Assembly: GCF_958295425.1 (NCBI RefSeq)
Contig: NC_081141.1
Span: 14,913,204 to 14,977,203 of the forward strand
From: Solea solea
Taxonomy: Eukaryota; Chordata; Actinopteri; Pleuronectiformes; Soleidae
Reading direction: 5' to 3'
DNA length: 64,000 nt
Below the pieces are notes generated by a model. That model saw only the letters and a program-made list of their open reading frames with translations, had not been told where the DNA came from and ran no database searches. Within the stretch, counting starts at the first letter, position 1. Every line of letters begins with the position of its first letter. Below, piece by piece: positions 25,101-36,117 of this stretch. The translations under genes were made by a program, and so were the position numbers.

Positions 25101-25557
25101 GTACGTGGTGTTTTGTTAACTGTCAGCTGTGACTGCTGGATTTTATCTAGTAGAAACATGGTACTCCAAATAAATATGCTAAATACTAATAATCAAAGGA
25201 TCAGAGACACACCGCACTTCCTATAGGCTCAGTTCCTGCCACTTTCTAAAGAAAGGGATTCAATTCAGTTTCAGTTCAGTTTTAGTTGTACAGTGCTAGA
25301 TGGCAATACATCTTGAAGCACTTTACTATTATGCAATGTTGAAACCCAACAGTTCCCACAATGAAGTAAGCACGAAACTCTCGTTTCTCACAAAGAACCT
25401 TCAGCAAAAACCACACTGGTCCAGTACACGAGGAGGAAATGGGACAGAGAGGAGATGATGGAGAGGGAGAGAAAACCAAAGCACACCACAAACAGTTCTA
25501 CAAGTGATGAATTATTATTGTAATAGCGATACTTAGATGTAGTAATAATTATTATCA
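22157..25557. other. Non-coding apart from one dispersed repeat
   Basis: AT-rich. Only the repeat at 23505-23645 is recognised. No reading frame shows a conserved domain. Confidence 0.5.
23505..23645 (+). repeat. Dispersed teleost repeat (acttcaacttctacca family), copy 1
   Basis: Shares ACATTTTATATCAGAAAATAA, GACTTCAACTTCTACCAAA and TTTTCTGGTAAGATA in the same order with the reverse complement of 29070-29195. Class unknown. Confidence 0.6.
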
Positions 25558-25885
25558 TTATCCATCCATTTTCTACCGCTTTGTCCTCCACATGAGGGTC
25601 GCGGGGGGGACATAGGGTGATAGGCGCGCAGTTCACACTGGACAGGCTGCCGGTCCATCACAGGGACACATATAGAGACAAACAACCATCCGGTCAATAT
25701 AGAATGTCCAATTCGCTTAATTCCGATACTGCATGTTTTTGGACTGTGGGAGGAAACCAGAGAAGTCTGAGAAAACCCCTGCACACACGGGGAGAACATG
25801 CAAACATGCAGAAAGACCCTTGTTCCGACCAGGTCTTCTTGCTGCAAAGACAAAGAGTGCTAACCACTACTCCAGGCATGTCCAC
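25558..25885 (+). repeat. L2-like LINE 3' fragment
   Basis: Contains in order CCATCCATTTTCTACCGCTT, CACATGAGGGTCGCGGG, GGTCCATCACAGGGACACAT, TTTTTGGACTGTGGGAGGAA and GGGGAGAACATGCAAACATG, the fullest copy in the window. Confidence 0.55.
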
Positions 25886-27476
25886 AGTCTGGGCTGCAGG
25901 CCAATCACAGCCCTCGGTTAGATTTTGTACAGCCCACAGCTTCGGTTTTATAATGTATTATTTATGGCCCGGGACAGACTGGTACAGAAAATGGGCCCAA
26001 TTCATTCGTCAACCCTGTTAGCTCATCTGGTAAGAAGTTGTGCTTTTAAACCAGGGTCCCAGGTGTGAAACCCACCTTTGACAGACAGATTCATGCACTC
26101 ACTTCCTGTTATGTTATGCGACTCCAGATGTGAAAGACAGATTTATTTATTTATATTCACTTTTTCACTCCTGCGTGGCTTAGATTTGTTTACACTGCCA
26201 TTTAAAAATGATAACGGTGACAATGAAAATTAAATTATTATAAGACAATGCATTTATATGAAACTTTTACTGTCTAAAAAAAGGTAATTGGCCGCCAGAA
26301 ATCTTTATCAATCTATTATCAAATCTGGCCCTCGTCTAAAAAAGGCCACTCCTGCACAACACCAACCGTGTGGCCCTGTTATCATTTTCATTATTGTGAA
26401 ATAATTCTTAATGATATTACGATGTAACATTCCCCTGACCCTAAAATGAAGTACAGTTGCATCAGTAACCAATGATAAACTAAACATGGAAGAGCTTAAG
26501 AGCCTTGTGTCCTTCACAGTGCTAAAATGTGAAAGATGTTTCCCCTTGGACCCCAGATTACAAACTTGGCCTGAGGAATGTTTCCTTGGAAGTTGTAAAA
26601 ACACATGTTGCCCCTAATAACAGCTGAAGCCGTGACGCACCTCTCACAACATTGTATAACACTGCATCGATCGACATACGCACATGTTCCAAAACAAAAG
26701 GCAGCACATGTGACACCACGGCAGCGGCAGCAGCAGCAGTAGCGGTGTCAGGTGGTGATGTGTGCACCAATAGAGGCTGAGGAGATGTATGGAAAAGTGT
26801 CTGCCCTCACACGACCACTCAAACACTCAAGTACAGAGGACAGATGACAGTGTAATAATAGACAAACATCATGTGTTCCGTCAAAACATAAACAATGACC
26901 CTCAGAGAGAGTGTGTGTACCACTGCGGAGTGTGTACCTCACCTAGAAAGGTAAATTATTTACTGTCATGGGTGCACTGTTCCATACTTTCCTTTTGACG
27001 TCTTCACAGCTCACATGGTATGGACATCATCCGGCGGGTATTTCCAAATGTTGCAGTAGCTGGTGTTCTAGTTGCATTTGAATTCAAATGATGCAGGTGC
27101 ATGAAAAACAATGTAGACTGGTCACTTTATCCAACAGCATCCAGACTGCAATATTTCCGTTTCCATTTCATTTTGGTGGAGGCATATTCATGGTTTTATA
27201 AAATCCTACTGGTTTGTGGTGACATCCTGACTTGTGTTAGCGTTGAAACAAGAAGAACTGGATGAGGAGACTCAGGTGCACAGGGCCCCAACTGAACACA
27301 GGTGCAACACATCAGGGCGGGGCCGAGACAAACGAGAGAAAGACAGGAAGTAAAAGCCAAGACATGACACACACTGGGGAGAAACCAGGAAGTGACACCT
27401 GACAACATTAAGGAAACTATAAAACACGACAAATGGTATTTATATAGCATTTTACTCATCTGGACAACCACAATAT
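25886..27476. other. Non-coding, repeat debris
   Basis: A short AACACCAACCGTGTGGCCCT fragment near 26360 repeats the tail of the L2-like copy at 14060. Nothing else recognised. Confidence 0.45.
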
Positions 27477-28010
27477 GTAGAGAAAGAGGACACGAAACTC
27501 AAGCCCACAACCGAAAATCAAGCCCACAACCTCATTAGAACATGAGTGGAAATTAGAAATACTGATTTGAAATATAGCACTCAGTCAGGCCTAGGAGATC
27601 AAATCAGTACCACTGCAAATCCAAAAAGAAAGTCCAAAAAGAAACCAAAATATCCAAAAAGGTCTTTAAAGCAACAGTTTAAGCAGTAAGCCCTCCTTTA
27701 ACTAATCTGGACAACCACTCACTCACCACTGCCAATCACCCACTCACAAACACATTCATACAGAGCATCTTCTGTACGGTGCTCATTGTATCTCAGCCAC
27801 CAGCAGAAGTTTGGGATTAAGTGTGCTGCACAGGAACACATTAGCATGTAGAGAAAGAGGACACGAAACTCAAGCCCACAACCTCTTTAGAACATGAGTG
27901 GAATTAATTGGAAATTAGAAATACTGAAACTAAAACACAGCACTCAGTAAGCAAATATCAGGTCTAAAAGACCAAATCAGTCCCAAAAGGTCTTTAAAGC
28001 CACATTTAAA
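27477..28010 (+). repeat. Two-copy local direct duplication
   Basis: The blocks GAGAAAGAGGACACGAAACT, CAAGCCCACAACC, TTAGAACATGAGTGGAA, GGAAATTAGAAATACTG and AGGTCTTTAAAGC appear in the same order at 27477-27690 and again at 27848-28010. Small insertions separate the copies, including a repeated CAAGCCCACAACC inside copy 1. Confidence 0.75.
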
Positions 28011-29069
28011 GGCAGATCCTGTGTAAGTTGTGTCATCATTGTTATTATTTATCTCAAACACTTATGATGATGTGAAGTGAACAAGGTTGGAGACAGTGAG
28101 TCAGCTGATTGGAACATGTAGCCCTTGACTCAAGTTTCCTGTTTGTACTGGTGGGAACAAGGAGATATGAGAAGGGGAGATCTGTTTATAATCTTATTCG
28201 ATTCAATATAATTAAAGACAGCCAATTTCCCTCAAAGCAAAAGCATGTGACTGACGTCAGAAACAGAAAATAGATGACACACTTTCTTTTTACTGCAAAA
28301 AGGAGGGGAGCGAGAAAAGACAAATAAACATGAAGCTTCTCATTAAAAAGACGCATAGAATAAACCTGTCTTTTATTATCAGCAAAAACATTGTCTCATA
28401 TCATTTCTTTGAAAACTAAAGTAATGTCCAACTTTGTGTAACAGGTGGGGCCACACACAAAATCTTTGGGAGGCAAAAAAAACACTAGTCAGACACATGT
28501 GGAGTCCATGAATAAATGAAATAATAAAAATAACTTCACACGATGACAACATATAATGAAATAGGGACGATACAGCGGAAAACATGAGGGACGAAAAAGT
28601 CACATACTTCTTCTCTGACGTATCACATCAAAAAGGGACAAGATAATGTGGGAGGACACACCCTTATACACAGGGCAACGCACAAAAATGGACAGTAGGG
28701 AAACACAACTGCAAACAAATGTGCCATGTTTCTGTCAGGTAAAGCAATGGACAGCAAAACATCTTCACTAATGCCACACTATGACAATTAGCATTGTTCT
28801 ATTTGCTTTTGGGAGGATTTCGTACTTGTAAACGCAGAGAGACCAAATGACCTCAGTGCTTTCAACTTCAGCCAGACACAGACTGGTCTGCCACAACCAC
28901 TGAACTGGCATCACAGTGAGTGTCGTACATGTAGTGGGTGTGGGGAGGACAACAGACAGCTGTGTTTCCACACTGACCACTGTGAAGTCATGACACGTCT
29001 CTCTCTGCTCACTCTGAATTACAGAGTGAGCAACTATATTCTAGACTAGTCCAGTCTTGAATATAGTAA

Positions 29070-29195
29070 AATTGCAATTATCTTACCAGAAAATGACTTT
29101 GGTAGAAGTTGAAGTCGCTTTGTATATATGACATGTACTGTACTTTAGTATCAAAAGTCATTTTCTGATATAAAATGTAGTAAAAGGTTAAGATT
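29070..29195 (-). repeat. Dispersed teleost repeat (acttcaacttctacca family), copy 2, inverted
   Basis: Reverse complement matches 23505-23645 over the full core. It directly abuts the SINE at 29195, and further fragments of similar AAGTA-type sequence follow the SINE near 29385-29460. Confidence 0.6.
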
Positions 29196-29368
29196 GAGCA
29201 ATGGTCGCCCAGTGGTAGGGCGAGTGGTCTTTAAGCTGGAAGGTTGTGAGTTCAATTCCTGGCTCTGCTTGTCTATGTGTCCATGAGCAAGACACTTAAC
29301 CCCATGTTGAAGCGTGTGAATGTCACTGAACTGTAGTGTAAAGCAGCTCATCAAGACTAGAAAAACTC
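29195..29368 (+). mobile_element. tRNA-derived SINE, better preserved copy
   Basis: An A-box-like TGGTAGGGCGAG, a B box GAGTTCAATTCC near 29249-29259, and then the same GAGCAAGACACTTAACCCC and AGCAGCTCATCAAGACTAG blocks as the copy at 8605. Structure is tRNA-like head plus unrelated body, typical of teleost SINEs. Confidence 0.65.
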
Positions 29369-30429
29369 TTCTTCTTCTGATAGAGGGAATGTAGTGGAAT
29401 AAAGTTGCCAGAAATACAAATAACAAAGTAAAGTACAGATACGTGAAGTATTTGTACTTCTCTTGGCTGTCGATCTACAGGGCGAATGCTGGTGTTCATC
29501 ACGGCCCTTTTGATCTGGAAGGCAACAACACAGACCTGCACATGACAAGTCGTGCCAAACGATCTGGAAGCGATAACAGACACTGTTGCATGAAAACAAG
29601 CACGTTTGCAGTCACATTGTTTTGATTGTTTAAAATGTGCTCGTCTTAGGCTTGCGAAGAGGAATTAACGGTCCAGTTGTTTGAGTTTGTGGCAGCATCC
29701 GCAGCCTCTTCTCAGAATTACATCAAAGACACATCAGCAGCCTATCTATAAATACGTTGTTCCCTTTTCCAATGAAAAGCAATGGTGCTGATGAAACGCT
29801 GTTTTTGAAAGTGGAGTTCCTCTGAACCAGAGCGGCCACATTGTTTACAGATGTGTTGTGAAAGTTCACTATGTCTATTGCCTTCAACTTGAACATTCCA
29901 CCTTCCTCAGAACTGTGCCTTATCAGTTTATAGATGCACCTTGTCAAGCAAATCGAAAAGGAGATGGAGGTCCATGTGGAGCAAAGTGTCTTTTTAGGCA
30001 TTTAACATAGAGTCGTGTGTGCATTATACCATTGGGATGAGCATATTTGAAATCAACTATTACAACTATTCTACTTTTCAGCACATATGTCATATACTGT
30101 ATTTATGTTGGATAGAGAATTTGTTGGTTTACTGTTCAACTTTACTGGTCGGTCAGTTCAGCTTCATATTTGGCATGGAACAAGAGAATCAACGAACATC
30201 TAAACTAAGTCTTACCAAGAGAGCAAATAAGCACATTTACCAAAAACGCATTTGAAGAACAGTAAACTGGCAAGAGATGAAAGAACACCAACGAATAAAA
30301 CACCACCATTTTCACGACAGTGTTGAGTGGCCAGTGAAAGAGCAACAATGCTATTTGTATTCATTGCTAAAGGGTATGTTAACCTGTGATGATGATGTGT
30401 TTGCCCACACACACACACACACGTTTGCT

Positions 30430-30985
30430 CTTCATCCATAATGAGGACCCTTGTAGACATACTGCATTCCCTATAGCCTCTTACTCTAACCTTAACCACC
30501 ACAACTAAGTGCCTACACTGCAAAAACTGCCCTATTTGAAATAAGACAAATATTCTTAAATCATTTTTAATAAATTTTTTTTACTACTACTAGCGTGTAA
30601 ATCTTGCCAGTTTCAGACTGTAAAAAGAGGCAAAAAAACAAGATAAAACTGGTCAGTTTACTTAAAAAGAGTCTTCCTTCACGCGATCAAGTTAAAATGG
30701 TTTATGCAAACCATTAACCATTGTTTCAGCTTGTTACTGGTAATTAAAGCTTTGATTGAGACAAAGTTGGAAATTTTTTTCTTAAAATTAGGTAATCTTC
30801 TAGTGCAGAACTTGCATGGTAAGACTATTTTTTTCTTTTTAGGCAAAAGCTAAGAACAATTTTCCGAAAACAAGGCTTCTTTTATTTTATTTTTATTTTG
30901 ATCTAAACCCGATTCTCACCCTAACCCTAAAACCAGGTCTAAACCCTTAAAAAGCCCCTTTAAAGTTGTGAGGCCCAGACAAAAT
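30430..30985 (+). repeat. Dispersed repeat split by a 0.38-kb insertion
   Basis: The left half (AATGAGGACCCTTGTAGACA to ACCACAACTAAGTGCC) and right half (TCTAAACCCGATTCTCACCC to GGCCCAGACAAAATGTCC) are consecutive parts of a repeat I know from other teleosts. Between them, at about 30516-30898, lies CACTGCAAAAACTG-starting sequence typical of a hAT-like MITE end. The family recognition is from memory. Confidence 0.4.
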
Positions 30986-32254
30986 GTCCTCCGTCCACTG
31001 ATGTACGCAGCAGTAAAAGTTTTGTTCATTACAATTTCTGTCAACAAGTTCGCCACTTTAATCACTATGGTTTGCTTTTTTTACAGTGTGACCAGTGTCA
31101 GACACACAGATGTTCCAATTAAACACTCAAAAGGAACTTTAGTGAGTGACCAGACAGTGACGACAGCAGTAAGAGGTGTGTGGTAGGCAGATGCTATTAA
31201 GGGGATTAAGATACTCTATGACTCTAATCTGAAGTGAGTCACCCTTAACCCTAACAGTGGGTTAGGTAAACCTGAGCTTTCACAGACCAAGAAGAATCCA
31301 CAACCTCAGGAGGGAGAAAAATCAGCCTGAAGAATAAAATGCATGAGGGAAATTAAGGCTAAACATGTGGTTGTGCTTAATATTGTGTGTTATAGAAAGT
31401 GTGTAAAAATTGAAGACGGTGTTTGTGGGAAAGCAGAGGAAAATATCAATGTCTAGATCAGATGTTATCACTGTCGTCAAGGTAAATGTTATTATAGTAT
31501 GGCAATGATTATGATGAAATGCGTTTAAAGCGGTGAGCAGGACTCCTGTAGTGGAGTTGCCTGCTTCACAGGTCCATGTCGGGGTTACTGGAGGTCGTCT
31601 GGGGAAAACGAGATTTCAATCGAGAACGAAACACAAAAGCTCCTCCGAATGTGACTGGACGTCCAGGACGTGACACAACTGCCAGATGTGAAGTGAAGCA
31701 TGCAGTCGGTGTTTTACTCGTCTTCCAGGCACGTCGCTGAAACATCAGAGGTGTCAAATATTTGCTATTCTGTGATCTAGTTTTTCAGGAATTTAAGTTG
31801 AAGCAACAGGAGTGGGAAAAACAAACTTCTGCAGAATGCTGTCACTCAGCTGGTACATGCACCAGCATATGCTGTTGTGTCATTACAGTTTTGGAATGTG
31901 TGTGGCATTCTTGATTTATTACCATTCACAGTCCAAACTGTGAGTTACAAGGAAACTTCGTGTTACGTTGAAAGATAAGTTCATGTTGTAACAGTTACTG
32001 CACTTGCTCCCAGTACTACTAGCTAAGTTAAAATAGTTTGGTTAGTAGTGTTTAGTTAGTCGTGTTTTTTGTTTGTATTCATAATTCATAAGGCAGGATA
32101 AATGAGATTATTAACTGTAATCTGACCTAGGGCCCTATGGGAGCAAAATTAATTTGATATAAAACAAATTTGAATTCAAACACAGAAGAATAAATTTAAA
32201 TTTACCATAATAAAATTGATAATCCTGATACATAATTGCAAAAGAGTGTGAGAG

Positions 32255-32343
32255 TGCACGTCCCTATGTCAGCTGAGATTGACACAGCTCCCCCCCGTAA
32301 CACTCATGTTGAGGATAAAGCGGTAGAGAATGGATGGATGATA
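32255..32343 (-). repeat. L2-like fragment, reverse orientation
   Basis: On the minus strand it reads CATCCATCCATTCTCTACCG, then TTTATCCTCAACATGAG, matching the first block of the copy at 25558. Confidence 0.45.
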
Positions 32344-32491
32344 TTTATGAAAGAAAAAGAGGACTTTTAAAATCATCCTTGTGAGCAAATGGGACCCACG
32401 GGGACCAAAATCAAACCAACAACAACCACGCATCACTGGTTTATGGCCTTCTTACAGGTTTCTGACCATAGATTTACAGAATTTACAATTT

Positions 32492-32579
32492 AAATGCAAT
32501 TGACTGTTTTCAGGGGCCCCTTCTCAGCTTAGGATACAGGGAGCTGAGAAGGGGCCCCTGAAAACAGTCAATTGCATTT
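32492..32579. repeat. Perfect 38-bp inverted repeat with 12-nt spacer
   Basis: The left arm 32492-32529 and right arm 32542-32579 are exact reverse complements over all 38 positions. The core of the arm is GACTGTTTTCAGGGGCCCC. The spacer is TAGGATACAGGG. The flanking bases do not pair. There is no ORF. Confidence 0.95.
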
Positions 32580-33049
32580 GACCAATGCAAGAGCTGAGCT
32601 TATTTCTTTAATCGCTGGTTAAAGTGGTCTCTTTTTTTTTTTCCCCTCCCCTTTGCTCTTTCACATTCTCTGCCTCCTTTTATCTGATGTCTTTTGTTTT
32701 AATTGTTCTCTTGCTCAGCTTATACAAATAAGTGGTGGCTTTGGCACATTTTTTTTACAAAGGACTGGCACTTGAATTCTGCAGATACCATTAAGTCCAG
32801 CGTGGCCCTTGTAGGATCATGCAAACTCAAAATGTACAGGGTAAAAAAAATAATAAAAAAAAAAACGATCTTATGACGCTAATCATAGCTTGTACAATGT
32901 CAAAATTTGTGAAGCCTAGGATTAGCAGTAAAAACTCTGGGTTTTCCTGAATCTCTGAGGACCACAGCGGAATCCTTAATGAGGCAGGTGGCAACAAAGA
33001 ATGTCTTTCAAAAGACTTTTGGCAGTTGGGAGGAAGAAGGCAACGGCAA

Positions 33050-33747
33050 CCGTTTCTACAAATAAGTGAATTTATTTTTCCAAAAAGAGTTATTTACATT
33101 ATATACATGAACACGACCCAAAAAAAAGCCACATACAGAGACAGTAACGCTACACACAAAACCTCAGGCAGATTGTGTGGTGAGATTGTGAGGTATTTCC
33201 TTCATTTGAACAGTGTATCAGTAATCTCTCTCAGCAGAAAGGCACATGACTAGACTAGAGACACACAATCACCCACATATTTTAAAAAACAAACAAATGC
33301 GCGCGCGCACGCGCACACATACAAACACGCACACAAATACTGCATCTGGGATGTGCTCCGATAAATAACATTGGTCTTGCAGTGCTTTTTTTTTCTTTCA
33401 TAAATAGAAAATATTTAAAAATGTACAGTACAGTGATTAGGTTTGCTGGTGCATTTCCCCTGGCACAGAATGTGTATTGTAACCGTCTGAAACTCCAGGG
33501 AAAATGTCATTTTTTTAGGATTGCCTCCAATTCTAGCCTGGAAGCATCACATGGTGGACAGAGCCCAGTCCATCATGTTTCCAGGGACCACAGCAAACCT
33601 TCCAGAGTCTGAGGCCCCTCCCCACTGTGTGCTGATCAATCCTCCTTCATCAAAAAGTGCTCAAATAAAGAGAAGGCAGTGCCTCTCGCTGTTCCTTGGT
33701 GGGTCCCCTGTGGTGACGGCGCATCGGTTGTTGAAAGTGCCAAGAAG
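33050..33747 (-). other. lipg: lipg 3' untranslated region (inferred)
   Basis: The region follows the lipg stop codon on the minus strand. The first canonical AATAAA on that strand that I could find is at 33071-33076, which would give a 3' UTR of roughly 0.7 kb. No other exon or repeat is obvious inside it. The end is inferred from the signal only. Confidence 0.45.
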
Positions 33748-36075
33748 TTACATGGGCACCCTGTAGATAAAAAAACAGAACAATATTTACATACTCTATG
33801 CTACAGACTGTACAGGATTCATACATTTAATTCACAATTATTTTGTTTAATATGTATTTTAACCTTAATGTCTCTTACCTTTTTCTAGGTTTATATTCCC
33901 AGCCGTCACGGCATTTCACATAAGTGATGGATTCTCCTGGTGAAATTTCAGTTTTTGAGGGATCTTCGGCACAGAATGTAAACCTGGAAAATAAAGAAGA
34001 AGAAATAATAATCAATGCCTTAATAATCATTAAACCTGTGTAGCCAATTTTAATTATGCACAATCATAAGTTTGTGATAAATCCTGAGCTTTCCGCCCTT
34101 TGAACTTACTTCTTCTGCGTTTCTCCTGCCTTCACGCGAATTCGACGGACTTGCAGGACAGGCTTGGGAGGTTTAGTGTTCCAGGTCCAGAATGATTTTC
34201 TGATGTTCTTCCAGACGGAGGACCAGGATTCTGCTTCACCTTCCCAGCTCAAGTGGATCTTCAGCAGGTCACCAATTTCATCCTCAGTAAAAACCAGGAA
34301 GGTGTTGGTCAGATTCAGGCCGACGACGCCATCATGGCTGGACGATGGCAAGAAAATAATGTTAGAAAAAACTGAAATGCCTAAAAAAGTTACAGTTATT
34401 CTTGCTCTAGCCTCAAAAAACTATACAATTGCACAATAATTGGTTTTGGCGATTCGTGTGCGTCAACAGTGAAGGAAGAAGAGCTACCAGACTGTACATA
34501 ATAGTCAGAAACCAAGGTTTTATGGACTTCCATTTTGTACTTACACATCAACAAACATTTGGGCCGTATCATTATTGGCGCCGTACAACTTGACGTAGAA
34601 GGTGGGATCTGCGTTGTCGGCGTGTTTCCTGTTGAACACGTGCATCTTCATCTGATAGTGGTAGCCTTAAAAAGGAAAACCCAAGACGGTTAAGGTTCTG
34701 CAACCTTGTGCGCACATGTGTACAGTAGTGGTTTACACAGGGGACTGTTGTTGTAAATGTAAGATATAGACTTCAGCCATATCTTAGTACAGTTGCTTAT
34801 CAGTTTTACTGTCTGCAGTAGTAGAAGATAAAAACTGACAATACATTTGCAGGTCGTGTCTGCAGTGTAAACTCACCACCGAAGGGAGTGTGTGCTCGCG
34901 TCTTCAGGTACATTTTGCTGTTGCGCCTCTTGCGCATCTTCCTGGCATTGTAGCCGATGTTGTTGCAGCGATTTTTGCGGCAGCTGAGGCAGATGCCCTT
35001 CTTGAAGCGATCGGGGTCGGTGCACTGGAAGGCAAAGCTCATGTGTTCCTTGCTCATCAAGGAGTCCACAAACAAGTGCACAGCACGCTCGTGCTCACAC
35101 TTCATCACCTCCATGAAATCTGCAAAAAAAACAAAAAGGGTACATTATCATTACATAGAATATAAACTGTATGGTATATGTCTACAAACAAATAACAAAA
35201 CTGGCTGCCACTTCTTAAGCACTTACTTCCAGCCACTGCCAGCACGTCACCCAGTGCACAGCCAGGCTGCACATCACCGCCATTGGGGTAGATGTCGATG
35301 TCCCCAATAGGCTGCTGGATACCGATGCTCACACCCAAAGCCTCTCTGGTGTAAGTGTGCAGGACATCCACAAAGTCAGCGTCATCTGGAGAGAGGCGAT
35401 TCTGTTCCTCTACACCCTCAAACATTGGTCCTGCTGGGTCCAGACCTATTATAAAAACACATAAGACATCAGGTCAGGATAATTAAACAACAACACCTTT
35501 GAGTATTGTTCACTGCGGACTCATTTTTACAGTTAACTTACCAGTTATTCTGCCGACTGTCCCTCGTACATGTGTTCCTGCGTACCCGGCTACATGAGCG
35601 CCCAGACTGTAGCCAATAAGGTGCACATTCTCCAGAGGCAGCTGCAGCTCATCCTGTTTGGGAGAGAAGTTTATCTCACATCAGCAGCTGCCACACCGAA
35701 CAGGCCAGTGATCATCAATCGTGTCTGCAGCTGAGCCAAGTTGTGTTAATCCAAGAGTTGGTCTGCATGAAATACTCTGTGTTTTCAAGTACATGGCAGG
35801 ATGCCTGAATCCTTCCTCACTAGCCATTTGTGAACTCGTCCAATTCGTGACCGTCATGCTGAATGGGATTTGTTGTTTTTGTCTTGGCGCTAAATAGACA
35901 GTAATCCTCATTAGATTCTCTACCGAGTGCTAATGGGACTAAAGAAGCGCCGCACCAAGAGAAACAAGCGGAGCTGCTGCCTTGATGCAAACTTTGTCGT
36001 ACTGATGCGTCGTTGTTTGGAAATCCAAAATGGATCATTAGCATACCATTTCACTTTCCAAACACATTTAGGCAG

Positions 36076-36117
<42 letters not shown>

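Larger units (their letters stand above)
30986..33049. other. Non-coding region downstream of lipg
   Basis: Besides the L2-like fragment and the perfect inverted repeat there is only AT-rich sequence and no exon I can support. Confidence 0.5.
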
